Of a stretch of 64,000 nucleotides of DNA, positions 42,865-53,265 are shown one piece after another. The stretch spans positions 2,046,001 through 2,110,000 of the forward strand of contig OU862918.1 in assembly GCA_917880885.1 (NCBI GenBank), in the 5' to 3' direction. Origin of the DNA: Limnephilus marmoratus. Its lineage: Eukaryota > Arthropoda > Insecta > Trichoptera > Limnephilidae. Position numbers and translations under genes: made by a program. Each line of letters opens with the position of its first letter. The stretch's first letter is position 1. The notes below the pieces were generated by a model. That model had not been told where the DNA came from. It did no database searches and worked only from the letters and a program-made list of their open reading frames with translations.

Positions 42865-43010
42865 CAAAAGTATTTTCGTTATTTGTTTTGGTCAGATCCG
42901 GCAGATCTGCCCTGATGATGGACACTGCAACGCTGTCCGAAACGTTGGCTAAAGAAGGAGGTAGCGCAGCACGGCATAACACCCCAAAAACAAATAACGA
43001 AAAACAATGT
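42865..43010 (+). mobile_element. Short inverted-repeat element with hammerhead-like core
   Basis: Inverted ends TTTTCGTTATTTGTTTTGG (from about 42873) and CCAAAAACAAATAACGAAAAA (to about 43005). Inside: GCC-CTGATGA (42909-42918), GGACA-loop-TGTCC (stem II, 42920-42938), GAAAC (42939-42943), GTT then GGC pairing with the upstream GCC. Relatives: 18373-18495 (inverted duplicate of the right half) and about 50805-50895 (decayed). No coding capacity. Confidence 0.6.
42912..42946 (+). ncRNA. Hammerhead-ribozyme-like motif
   Basis: Order CTGATGA, five-pair stem II (GGACA/TGTCC, 9-nt loop), GAAAC, then GTT as a possible NUH cleavage triplet. Weak points: an extra T between CTGATGA and stem II, essentially no stem III, and only three pairs of stem I (GCC/GGC). 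Very short stem III types are known from Penelope-like elements and retrozymes, where they act as dimers. Activity is conjecture. Confidence 0.35.
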
Positions 43011-43910
43011 ATTTTGATTTAAAAATAACTGTGTTTTTTTACTATAATAGTTTTTTCTGGAACAAAATATTTATTGTACCTATACAGTAATTCTTTAATT
43101 CTTACTCGTATTTGTAAAGAAAAAACTTTTAAGAAAATAGGTATTCAAACTTATCTACTCATGCGAGCGGCCAAAAGAAGATCTAGTGAAAATGTTCTGC
43201 AGGTTATCATAATATCGATATTTGAGAAGCGCTTTCAGGAAATATGAACCATTTGTGGGATGGAGAAAGCTTTAAAATCCATGTAATCAACACTTCTACA
43301 AACTACTGCAATCTGTGGCTAATATAATTGGCTCCCAGTTTCCACGTTATCACCCATACGGCTCTACGAGTGTTTTCAACTCCGCCATAGAAATTATGCA
43401 AATGATCCATATGGAAGTGTCTTCGAGCGATTAACTCTAGAGCCCCAACTGCGGCGATAGGAGTGTAACAACGCAACAAAAAGTTTCAATTTACATAAAA
43501 TGCTAATTTCATCACGCTTAATACTCGAATGGCGTGAAAATATGAGCCGAGTGAGCAGGGGCGCCAGGAAAAGGTTTTTGACTTGTGATTTGCTTTCACG
43601 CTCGAGGGTTGTGAAGAATTGACATTAAAAATAACGTCTTCATACGCTGGGTTTATATGGACGGTAGTTCAAACCTCACCCAATTTTTACACTGGAGATA
43701 ATGTTTTTAAAAATACTTTTTTTTAATAATTTTCAATGAGCGTATACAAATTTCTTCCAGAGTGAAAAAAACGCACCAGTGGTGGCACCACTTTCACAGA
43801 GTTAGAGTGGGAACTAATTGTCGACTCTGTGGAACTAAAACTAATTCTTTTGTATTTTTGGGCACTGACTATGTAACAATTTCTAAACATTTTTGTTTTT
43901 AAAAATGTTC
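43011..43910. other. No gene recognised
   Basis: 43190-43640 has balanced composition and no repeat wording (ATTATGCAAATGATCC, GAGCAGGGGCGCC); it may be single-copy sequence. No ORF of note. Confidence 0.35.
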
Positions 43911-43964
43911 TAATTTTCGATGTACATTTGTTACTTTAAAGTAACAAATGTACATCGAAAATTA
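43911..43964. repeat. Perfect palindrome, 27-bp arms without loop
   Basis: 43911-43937 and 43938-43964 are exact reverse complements; weaker pairing (ATTTTTGTTTT) extends about 30 bases further on each side. No flanking duplication identified. Confidence 0.85.
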
Positions 43965-45384
43965 AAACTTTTCAAAACAAAAATAAAACTTATTCGACTA
44001 CACAATCCAAATAGCAAGGTACTTCATAATAAGGTACTTATTGTAGGATTTCTTGCTTGTTGGATGCCGGGATCCCGTAGTCGGCAACTGAAAATTTTAT
44101 AATATAAACCACTGCAACTCGTAATAGTTTTTTACGATGATTTATTGTATGATACGCATTCGGATTGGTACCATACTATGGCGGTATTTTTAATAGATGA
44201 GGTATTTTTATGACAATAAGAACTTTCGGCGACAATTCTTAGCCTTGCGTGTTAAGTTGTGAAGCAGGTCAAGCCCGTCAAGATCCAATTCTGCATTCAC
44301 AAACCTTCAAAGGTATACCTTCATTATCGCCTTTAAAAGAGAATATCGGTAAATTGAAACGCTGGCGCTGTTTGTAAATATTTTCATTTATCTGTCGCAT
44401 GTGTTATTTATGCGAAAGTGGATAATAACTTTGTCACTTGCTAATCAAAAACTATAAAACATGTTTTTATGAATCAAACAAAACACAAATTTATACAAAT
44501 ATAGATACAACGATTCATAAAGTCGTAAAAAAATAAATAGATGAGGATGATATGACTAATTATATGATTGAGATATGAGACCTACAAAATTTATTTAAAT
44601 AATTAAGCTCAATGGCCAAGTGGAATCCAGTTTAGAACATTCGCCAAATTTTGGGGTTTCAAGTGGTACATATTATTTTATAATATTAGATTTGTAATCT
44701 AAGTTCATCGAAAAGCTATTGTTTTAATTATCAATTATTAATTATTTAACCTAGTTCTTTTTTCCATATTCATTGCAAGTTGTTTTCTCTATGATTCATT
44801 TCCCATTAAATTTTAATGAAGCATTATTTCTACCCATTATAATTATTATTTTGATAATAATTGCCGAATGGAAGCAGAAATTCTAATTTCCATACTAAAT
44901 AATATTGTCGCATGTTTTGAAATTATTGCATGTCTGGTAGGTTAATTTTCTTCGCAATCATTTGGTCTAATATTAGTTTTTATTATATTTGCTTAATTTA
45001 ATAATGTTGTTATTTTATTTGGGTTAAATATTATGACCATGGAGCCATTTGAAGCTTCATCTAAAAAAATCATAAATCAATATTAATATATTGAATAGTT
45101 TCGATCGTTGGATATATGACCTAAATGGATTCGTTTTCATTTTAATGACATTATCAAACTGAAACACTACCATTTCAACAAGAGCTGGGAAACCAACGAA
45201 ACAAGAAAACTGAAACCCTCAACATGACAGGAAAGCAATTCTCAGTCGAACCAGAAAAAATGGTTTCTTTGACTGAGTTATGAACTTTCCTAACCAGGAA
45301 CCGGAGTTAATCAAGCTACCAACTGAGCCGAATCCCTGTTGGATAAGATCGACATTTATTATGTAACAAGCTATGTTTCAATTA
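43965..45384. other. A+T-rich DNA, no gene seen
   Basis: No convincing coding region, RNA or element; only short chance ORFs. Confidence 0.5.
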
Positions 45385-45450
45385 ATTGTGGTCTTACACC
45401 AGAGCGATATTGAGAGTATCTTCCACTATCATGTCTCATATTATCAAATA
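45385..45450 (-). repeat. SINE family S fragment
   Basis: GTGGTCTTACACCAGAGCGATATTGAGAGTATCTTCCACT matches the core of the SINEs at 49146-49452 and 50175-50470. Head and tail are missing. Confidence 0.7.
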
Positions 45451-45689
45451 TATTCTCATTGATAACGAGTCTATCTGCCGAGTTTCAGCTCGATCGGATC
45501 TCGGGAAATGAGTTTATTTCTACTTCATTCATATATGCAATCAACAAAATTAAAGCTAAGTTCAAATAGATATTTTTAAATGTAAATGTTTCATTCAGTT
45601 TATTGAATGATGATAATAAAATATTTTAAAAACGGTTTTTATGTTTTATTTTTTTGCCAGCCCTATCCAAAGAAAATAATATTATGCAC

Positions 45690-45915
45690 CGCTAATAACA
45701 CGTGCGGCCATTAATGGGTGAGAAAGTCTGGAGATGTGTCCGCGGCAGGCTCCCGCATCCCCGGAAACAACATATGGTGATTGCCTCCCACCTCCACCCC
45801 CCCGAACCGGCCAGACAGAGACAGCAAGGGACTATCAGCCCCTCCCCCCAAGAATAAGCACCACATTAGACATGGCTTTAGTAAGTAGCTTGTCGAGAGG
45901 CGGTGAATTAACTTG
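45690..45915. other. G+C-rich patch, unassigned
   Basis: 45734-45916 is open for 60 codons (Pro-rich, CLPPPPPRTGQTETARDY). No domain recognised; may be a repeat or exon fragment. Confidence 0.25.
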
Positions 45916-46129
45916 AGCCTTTATGTTGTTTCTTACGAGTACCTAAGCGCGAGATGACTTCTCCTTTAGTAAGTAATAGCATAAAGATATTTGATCTGAC
46001 CTCAGTCTGGACTATATAAAACGTGTATTCATTAAGTTTTCTAGAACGGTTCAAACCATTCTTTTTAACCTTTTCGGACCGTGTATACATTTGAATAAAC
46101 CTACGTAGATTTCAATTTTTTTCTCACTA

Positions 46130-46493
46130 TCTACTACTATAAAGAGGAAAGATTTGATTGTTTGTCTGCATTGAATAGGCTCCGAAACTACTGAACCAAT
46201 TTGAAAAATTCTTTCACCAATAGAAAGCTACATTATCAGCGAGTTACATAGGCTGTATATAATGGTAAGCTCTGGCGTTATGAAATTTGAATAAATGAAA
46301 ATGTGTGTATTTAATGTATTTTAGCGGCAGGGAGGAAAGGCAGGAGGGAGGTGGGGTTTGCGGAGAGGGAAGACACGAGGGAGGGGGAAGGTGGGGAAGG
46401 TGGAAGGGAACGGAGACGCACGGGAGAGGACATGCAGGGAGAATCAATTTATATTTTTGAATGGCGTAGCAACGCATGCCGGGTACCTGCTAG
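46130..46493 (+). mobile_element. Short non-autonomous Helitron
   Basis: Starts TCTACTACTATAAAGAGG and ends CGCATGCCGGGTACCTGCTAG, with A before (46129) and T after (46494). The central part is G/A-rich like the 23.4-kb copy. Shares GCTCTGGCGTTATGAAATTTG. No coding capacity. Confidence 0.7.
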
Positions 46494-46992
46494 TAGCTAA
46501 TTCTTTGTTTGTCCCTTGTGCGTAACCTAAACAATTTATCCGATTGCGGTGAAACTGACAATTTTACTGTGCACATCCCGGTGAAGGATTCTATTAATAA
46601 TGATGAGCTCTGGCGTTATAAAACTATTTAGGTACCATACCATTCGTCCGATTGCGATAGGTGATTTGTTGTGCAAAACGTCCGCGATGGCTTTTATATA
46701 TTATTACGATGAGCTTTGGCGTTATGACATTTGTTTACTAAATTCACAATAGGTGGCGAGCGAGATTGTAAAATGTGTGCATTTCATATAGTTTAGCGGC
46801 GAGGATTGAGGGGGAGTAGAATCTGGGAGGGGGGAGGAGAACGAAGGAGGGGGGGTTTGCGAGACGGGTGACAGGTGAAAATGTATCGCGGGAGGGTAAC
46901 GGGAACGCATGGGAAAGGACATTTTTCTTTCTTTCTTTACGTGCATTTTTCTTTCTTTATGTGCATTTCAGTGCATGCCGGGTACTCCCTAG
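46494..46992 (+). mobile_element. Second Helitron copy, 5' end missing
   Basis: Follows directly: TTTGTTTGTCCCTTGTGCG..., GAGCTTTGGCGTTATGACATTTG, ATAGGTGGCGAGCGAG, a G/A-rich core (GGGGGGGTTTGCG), and TGCATGCCGGGTACTCCCTAG followed by T. The usual TC start is not present, suggesting the neighbouring copy inserted at or replaced it. Contains a TTTCTTTC/GTGCATTT microrepeat at 46923-46975. Confidence 0.65.
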
Positions 46993-47345
46993 TAGCTTAT
47001 AAAAATTGGCGGTTTTCGTTTTCCAATGTTTTGTTGTAACTGGCTGTGAGGGATATTTTTAATAGGATAAGCCAGCAGTTTGGACGGGAGCCATTTTTAT
47101 ATTTTGAAATTTCAATTTTTTGGTTTAATCTCGAGCGAATTTTTTCTCTCGATATTTTTAAAATCTAATTTTTGAAGGATTTTTTTTAAAATGTTCAATT
47201 TAGTTTTTTTTTTTAATTTAATAAAATGTTATATTTTTGGTAAACCGTATTCCATTTTGTCACCTCATGTAAAAGTAGCAATAACTACTAAAATAATTAA
47301 AAATAAATTAAACACAACAAATTTTCAAATAACTATACCAATTTG

Positions 47346-48131
47346 TGAGGCGGGTAACAATTTGTAATGATACCGCAGTTTTATGTAATGATACCGCATT
47401 TATTGGATAACCAACACCCTTGCCATAGGTCAACCCAGGAGAATCCGGGTTCTTGGAAAGAGGTTTGTCTAGGTCTCGGTGGCGAATGCGTTTTCTCACT
47501 TACTGCGTGGCTATCCGGATCGTGAGAGGCAGACATAATCTAGACTTCTCCAGCAGGACTTTCTCGACCTTTCGCATTGCACAGCAGTGGAAGGTAGGTA
47601 TAGAGTCATACGTCCGTCAATTCAGGATACATTTATTTATTTTTATTTATTTATTTATTTATTGTTTGTTTGTAAATATTACATAATACAATATAATGAA
47701 CTTAAAATGTCCAACTAGGCATATGCCCGTTTTAGGACATTCCAATATGATAATGTTTTTACATGTAAATTATAGTAAGTTATAGTGTTGACTATTCTGT
47801 TGGTAAAATAATACACATGTATATTCATATTCTAGAATACTTTCAGTTTTACCACGACATTTTTACTATTGTTTAGCTGACATATTAATAGATAAAACGA
47901 GGAAAATGAATTTGAAAATGAAAATGAATGAAGAACTTCTGTTGGTAAAATAATACAAATAAATACATTGATCCCCAGATTCCTACACACCCCTCATGTT
48001 TTTTTTCTTCCCAGAACTTCCGTTCCATTATTTCTAAAAATACCCTCTCCACTGCATCCTTAAGAATGAAGTAGGTCCTGAATGATCATTTTTTCACTCA
48101 GGGCCTCATGGGTGGATCTAATGTAAAAAAA
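47346..48131 (+). mobile_element. Poly(A) retroposon family P, copy 5, with LINE insertion
   Basis: GAGGCGGGTAACA... start, TTTATTGGATAACCAACACC, an extended middle (ATCCGGATCGTGAGAGGC, GACTTTCTCGACC, GCACAGCAGTGG, ACGTCCGTCAATTCAGG), then after the LINE: CCCCAGATTCCTACACACC...GGTCCTGAATG..CTCAGGGCCTCATGGGTGG and poly(A). Longer body than copy 3. Confidence 0.7.
47634..47962 (-). mobile_element. LINE 3' end inserted in retroposon P
   Basis: Flanked by the 7-bp duplication ATACATT (47627-47633 and 47963-47969). The left boundary is the (AAATAAAT)n tail read on minus. Remaining sequence is LINE 3' UTR with no ORF. Confidence 0.75.
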
Positions 48132-48296
48132 GCAGTCTTTTAAAATCATCTTCTAAAAAAATACGTGAAATGATGTCAGGCTTACAGTCGATAACAATGT
48201 TCTGATGCCACCACTGGGCCCTCACACGGTCATTAAAACCCTATATTATGAATACGAAATTGACTAAATCCGTCAACCTTGGGTGGCATTAAATTT

Positions 48297-48505
48297 GGGA
48301 GGCGGGTATGGGTACCGCCGCCCCGGAAACCATTTATTGGATTACCAACACCTCTGCGGTAGATCACCCCAAGTGGTTGGCTACGTTTGGTGACTTAGCA
48401 GAGGTATCCGGGTCCTATCGACGGAGTGGCGAGCCGGATCAAGCGAGACTAGTTGGCTGGAAGGCCAAGACATTTACAAAAAAATGCGTTGAGCGCTAGA
48501 AATTT
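48297..48505 (+). mobile_element. Poly(A) retroposon family P, copy 6 (5' part)
   Basis: GGGAGGCGGGTATGGGTACCGCCGCCCCGGAAACCATTTATTGGATTACC is the fullest 5' end of the family in the window; then CACCCCAAGTGGTTGGCTACG, GTATCCGGGTCC, GGCGAGCCGGATC. 3' part absent or displaced to 48650. Confidence 0.65.
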
Positions 48506-48649
48506 TCGTACATTTGGATTCACCTGCGCTCATTCAAAATATTATAACTCCGAATACTGATCCGAAAACCGATCAACCGTTATACGTCGTTTAAAGCGAA
48601 TGATATTACCTATATTTCACATAGTATCAAATACCGTAAGGTAAGGTTT

Positions 48650-48982
48650 GTCAAGGTCATTGCAGGCCGATATTCTTGCCCACCTGCTGTGTGGCGGGCC
48701 GGATCGAGAGATAATGATTAAGGAGGTCTTCTGATCTCTCCAGTCAGGATCTCTCGACCCATCGCCATGCACCGCAGTTGAAGGGACGGATTCATACGTC
48801 CGTCACTCCTGGATAAACTGACCACCAGATTCCTACCCACCCCACATACGTATTTCCTTCTCTGAACTGCCTCTTCATCCTTCTTAAAAAAACTCACCAC
48901 TTAGCATCCCCTAAAATGACATAGGCCCTGAGGGAAATTATTTTCATCAGGGTCTCCAGTGTGGAGGTAATGTAAAAAAAAG
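48650..48982 (+). mobile_element. Poly(A) retroposon family P, copy 7 (3' part)
   Basis: GGTAAGGTTTGTCAAGGTC..GCGGGCCGGATCGAGAG, CTCTCGACCCATCGCCATGCACCGCAGT, TACGTCCGTCACTCCTGGATAAACTGACC, CCAGATTCCTACCCACC, the hairpin GGCCCTGAGGGAAATTATTTTCATCAGGG, and AAAAAAAA at 48974-48981. Confidence 0.75.
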
Positions 48983-49145
48983 TTTGTAGGTTTCATACAA
49001 AAATAAATTAGTACATTTGCAACGCTTGAAATTAGCAATATTGTTTTTTTTATATGAATACAGTACAAGAGTCCCAACAGCATCCTTTAGAAGCCAGTGA
49101 GACTATGGCACCCCCAATTGGGGTTGTTGTGATGCTGAAGTCAGT

Positions 49146-49452
49146 GGGGAGGGGAAGGAAATAGGGAAGAGAAAGGTGGGGAAGTACCTGGCTATTCAGA
49201 TCTGGTCACCAAACACGGCTAATGCCATTTCAAGCAACGTCTCAATTCTGAATGTTGGTCTTACACCAAGGCGATTCTGAGAGTATCTTCCACTCTGGAA
49301 CGTGCCGCAAATATATTTTATATTATTTTAAATGAATAAATTGTGAAATAACACAAATTAATCAAATAAAATTTATTTGCCACGCCGGGATTCGATCCCG
49401 CGACCTTCGGTGTGCGAGTCAAGAGCCTTACCGCTGGACTACGCCGGCCGTC
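49146..49452 (-). mobile_element. tRNA-derived SINE family S, copy 1
   Basis: On minus: head GACGGCCGGCGTAGTCCAGCGGTAAGGCTCTTGACTCGC with A box, B box GGGATCGAATCCC, A+T-rich linker, conserved core (CCAGAGTGGAAGATACTCTCAGAATCGCC...GTGTAAGACCAACATTCAG...GTTGCTTGAAATGGC), then a C/T-rich tail (CCTTTCTCTTCCC). Complete relative to copy 2. Confidence 0.8.
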
Positions 49453-49540
49453 AAAATTACAGTAATCGTTTAAAATTGCACTTATTACGGGGAGCATGTT
49501 TCTACAATACTTTATAGAATTAAAAGCAAAGTTCAAAATA

Positions 49541-49864
49541 ATGACAGCCTTTCTTGTAAAAAATTATAGTCCTCAGGAAATCGATGTAAAATCGTCGTTA
49601 AGTGAAGTCGATCGATCCGATATTGTTATTAATGGTTTAACCGTGCTGGACATCAGGAATGTTAAACTGTGGTGTGTTATTGGCAAAGGAAGATCAGAAA
49701 TATATGTAATGCCTGATTCGGAAGTATATGTCCCGACTTTTATAATCAAACTACGTTTAAATATTTCAGTGAATCGTGTTTCGGCACTTTCAAAACAATC
49801 TACTGACACTTGTATGTTTATTTCACATATTAAAATCATCGGTGCTTTACAACCGTATTCCTAA
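49541..49864 (+). CDS. Unrecognised ORF between two inverted SINEs
   Basis: 107 codons from the ATG at 49541 (122 if the upstream ATG at 49496, which lies closer to the SINE, is used) to TAA. The predicted peptide has a plausible mixed composition (LSEVDRSDIVINGLTVLDI, GRSEIYVMPDSEVYVP) and no low-complexity bias, but no domain was recognised. The complementary strand is also open for 88 codons, so a chance ORF cannot be excluded. It sits in about 700 bases bounded by SINE S copies in opposite orientation. Confidence 0.25.
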   Translation: MTAFLVKNYSPQEIDVKSSLSEVDRSDIVINGLTVLDIRNVKLWCVIGKGRSEIYVMPDSEVYVPTFIIKLRLNISVNRVSALSKQSTDTCMFISHIKIIGALQPYS

Positions 49865-50174
49865 AATAGGGAAACAGGCTGCTTCACCAATCTCAAGTAC
49901 ATAGTTGCGGTATGCGTTATTAATACAACCTTACATACTCGTACGTTATCTGTCAGCTGTATCTGAAGGGATATAAATACTGTGGTTTCGCGAGCAAAAT
50001 ATTGCGACCTCAATCCTTTGACATAATATGATATTCATTAATGGAGGCTGTTTGGGGTTATGTGTCAGGCTGGCTGCTAATGAAACAGGCTTGACTACGA
50101 CGTCGAAGGAGGAAAACCACTCAACGCTTCGGTGATGCGGAGAAGATACTGAATAATATGGTGTAATAATGTAT

Positions 50175-50470
50175 GACGGCCGGCGTGGTCTAGCAGTAAG
50201 GCTCTTGACTCGCAATCCGAAAGTCGCGGGATTGAATCCCAGCTTGGGCTAGTAATTTCTTTTATTATTTCACGATTAATTCGTTTAAAATAATATGTAG
50301 TATATTTTCGGCACGTTCCAGAGTGGAAGATATTCTTACTATCGTCCTGGTGTAAGACCACCATTCAGAATTGAAACGTTGCTTGAAATGGCTTTAGCCG
50401 TGTTTGGTGACCAAATCTGAACAGCCAGGTACTTCCTTACCTTTCTCTTCCCCATCTCCTCCCCTTCCTC
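50175..50470 (+). mobile_element. tRNA-derived SINE family S, copy 2
   Basis: Same head (GACGGCCGGCGTGGTCTAGCAGTAAGGCTCTTGACTCGC), B box GGGATTGAATCCC, core (TTCCAGAGTGGAAGATATTC..., GTGTAAGACCACCATTCAG, CTTGAAATGGCTTTAGCC) and CCTTTCTCTTCCCC tail as copy 1, opposite orientation. The tail runs into a 37-bp palindrome. Confidence 0.8.
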
Positions 50471-50527
50471 ACTACCTTCAACTCACTCACTGAGTTGAAG
50501 GTAGTGAGGAAGGGGAGGAGATGGGGA
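50449..50527. repeat. Perfect palindrome at the SINE tail, 37-bp arms
   Basis: Arms 50449-50485 and 50491-50527 exactly complementary with a 5-base loop. The left arm is the pyrimidine tail of the SINE; copy 1 has this tail only once, so the right arm is an added inverted duplicate. Confidence 0.9.
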
Positions 50528-50757
50528 CTCACTGGCTCCAAACGGGAGCAGCTGGGACTTTGAGATATTCATATAAAAAAATAATTTAAAAAAATTAATA
50601 ATAATGCAATCTTGGTTCTCAGAAATAACATAATGGCCCCGCACCACTATTTTGGCAGTTGCTATCCTTTCAAGATTTATATTAAAATAACTAGACCATG
50701 CCCAAAACTTAAAGTTCACATATATTGAATGAATTTCAAGAGCCAATATTTTTTAAA

Positions 50758-50815
50758 AGTTAACTCCACACAGGAGGCCCTGTGGGAAATTATTTTCCTT
50801 GTGTCATGTCATGAA
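50758..50815 (-). mobile_element. Poly(A) retroposon family P, 3' fragment
   Basis: AACTCCACACAGGAGGCCCTGTGGGAAATTATTTTCC is the 3' hairpin module only; junction with the next element at about 50805. Confidence 0.6.
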
Positions 50816-50895
50816 CACTTTCGTTGTGGAAAATGTTGACTAAAGAAGGAAGAAGTGCAACACAACGGCATATTACCACAAAAATAAATAACGTT
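50805..50895 (+). repeat. Decayed copy of the hammerhead-like short element
   Basis: ATGTTGACTAAAGAAGGAAGAAGTGCAACACAACGGCATATTACCACAAAAATAAATAACG aligns with 42944-43005; the CTGATGA/GAAAC core is degraded to GTCATGA and GAAAAT. Confidence 0.55.
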
Positions 50896-51849
50896 GATGT
50901 TTCTGTATTGATTATCAAGAATAAATTGTTTTTATTATTAATTTTTATGATGAGTAAGTTATTGCATGTGTTTTTTTTAAGTTCTACCCCTTCCCATATT
51001 TCCATATTATATAATTGATTGGCAGAGTATGGTTGTAATGATAATTAATTAAGTTATAATTAATTAAGCCAAAATATTATTAAGCCTGCATGTTTGTGAA
51101 ATAATGTTGTAAGTTGATCTCATGACAATATCTTTAACATAAATGTTTTGATTTTATCATACTCTTTTTTTTTGCTTTTTAAGCTAAATAAATCAATGAT
51201 ATGTGTACGTTTATATTAGATGAGCATCTTGGTCTCTGTAAGGTACAAATAGTAAAAAAAACTATTTTGTGGAATAACGTGGCGCGTGAAATATTTATAT
51301 AAACATTTTTCCACAAATTCTAGTAAAAATTTTAAATTTAATTGCCCCTCTTCACGAATTTTCATTTAAAACTCTTAAGAATTGTATTTTAAATATTAAA
51401 TGTTATGAAAGATAACTGGCTTCGCCTTTTCCATTTTTTCTCGGGGCAAGAATATTGGATGCAACATTTTTCTGGGCAAGGGCTTAAGGGCCCGCTACCC
51501 GAATTACTACCGATTTCTTACACATCTCCCTTAAACACGTTACGTTTTAAAGCTCTTAAAAAATATATGTTATTCTCGAAGATAATATCTAGACATTGCC
51601 CGCGCCGAAACGAAAATTATATAAAATTCCCTCGATAGAAAAAATCGCAAAGTATGCTCCAAAAATTATTATAAACAAGTTTGTTTCAGTTATTTTACAA
51701 GTTATATCTATGAAAAAAATTACAGTGTTTCTTTAAATGCTGTGACAATGGTCGCGAGATTTTTGTTCTATTTTAAACGAGTCGTGTTTTATTAAACATT
51801 TTCGCAATTATCGCATCGATTTTGTCGCTGTAAATGTTAGCGCTCTGCT
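50896..51849. other. No gene seen
   Basis: A+T-rich. No ORF1-like protein is found upstream of the following LINE. Confidence 0.4.
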
Positions 51850-51876
51850 CTAACATTCGTAATTTGTGATATTATA

Positions 51877-52374
51877 ATGATAACAGAAATTTGGCTTTTA
51901 GAAAGCATTGCCAGTGATGAGCTATTTGACAACCGCTACCTGGTATTTAGGCGTGACCGCAAAGAACAAAAACGAGGAGGAGGTTTACTGATTGCTCTGA
52001 AGAAGCACCTCGTAGCTCACAAACGTAATGAATGGGTCACGAATGCAGAAGATATATGGGTGACTATTTCGATCAAAAATATCATAAAAATTCATTTATG
52101 TTGTGTGTACATACCACCAGGAGTCTATCACTCTCATAGCATTAATGAATTCATGAATAAATTATGTGAAATTAGAGCACTTCATCATGACGATCATTTT
52201 GTGATCTCGGGTGATTTTAACTTACCAATAATTAACCGGTCTCTTAATAATGGAAACAGTATGCAAATTATGAATGTTATCAATCTGAAATTATCTCCAA
52301 ACTATCAGACACTCTTTCATTTACAGATCTATCGCAGTATTGCACCTTTCCGAATAATAATTATAAATTCCTAG
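51877..52374 (+). pseudogene. LINE AP-like endonuclease, broken
   Basis: 165 codons: ITEIWLLESIASDELF, RRDRKEQKRGGGLLIALKK, AEDIWVTI, CVYIPPGVYHSHSI and ISGDFNLPIIN (catalytic Asp/Asn). The frame is lost after about LSPNYQT; the coding sense continues in another frame (DLVFSSTP near 52376). The start Met follows an in-frame DII, so the true N-terminus is upstream and decayed. Confidence 0.8.
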
Positions 52375-52493
52375 ACCTTGTTTTTAGTTCGACCCCTCTA
52401 AACGTATCAAATACTGACCAGTATCTCACCCCGGAATGAAATCATCATAAAGCCATTCATTCTCTTTGACAAAAACAAGCTCTGGAAACCCCT

Positions 52494-53126
52494 ATGGTGA
52501 ACAATAAACGGACAATCAATCTCTTTAGGAAAGCTAATTTTGAAACAATAAATAACAACCTCAGTAGTATTGATTGGGACGCTGAATTCTTAAATTTATC
52601 AACTAATAATGCCATTGATCGTTTTTATGTTATATTATATGAAATCATTCGTTTAAACGTTCCATCGAAGGATGTTCATATTAACAACTCTTATCACTAT
52701 TGGTTCAGTCCAGCTCTGATAAAACTGACTAAAGAAAAATATAAAGTGTTCAAAACATGGAAAAAGTGGTCCAATCCTGTTCCCTTCGATCAAGGTGAAT
52801 TCTGTATCCTTCGATCAAGGCAGAAGAAAATGTCTAGGGAATGTCTTAAACAATTTATAACAAACGCTGAACTTAATATATCCCGTGACCCCAAAAAATT
52901 CTGGTCTTACGTTAAAGGAAAAATAAATAATTCTAGTCTACCTCATGCTGCTGTGAATCCTTTTGCAATATGCAACCTTTTCTCACAGCACTTCGTCTCC
53001 ATCTTTAATTATAACACTACCTCCGATGTACACTCTACCAACCATCATATAAATAATCAAGTTAACATCTCTTCGGTATCAGTTTCAAAAGAAAAAATAG
53101 AAAAAAATAATCGATACTATTTCTAA
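52494..53126 (+). pseudogene. LINE ORF2 linker region
   Basis: 210 codons between endonuclease and RT: NLFRKANFETINNNLSSIDW, YYHYWFSPALIKLTKEKYKVF, DPKKFWSYVKGK, FAICNLFSQHFVSIF. Typical of this LINE group. The equivalent stretch is visible near the left edge of the window in the copy at 1-1016. Confidence 0.8.
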
Positions 53127-53204
53127 CTCATTGGGTACGGGTAGTGATAAAAATTCCAGCATTCTTTATCAAAATGTGTAGCAAGGTAATCTCGAAGCCC
53201 TAAT

Positions 53205-53265
53205 TATTGCTCTTTCAATCCTCATTGAAAGAAGGTTGAATGTTCAATAAGGATTGAAAGAAGGT
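53205..53265. repeat. Inverted duplication inside the LINE RT
   Basis: CTTTCAATCCTCATTGAA and TTCAATAAGGATTGAAAG face each other around a short spacer, with AGAAGG duplicated. Relative to other LINE copies it is extra sequence in the RT frame. Confidence 0.65.

Noticed and set aside
45734..45916. 60-codon Pro-rich ORF in a G+C-rich patch
   Set aside because: Short, no domain, no splice or repeat support; left as unassigned sequence.
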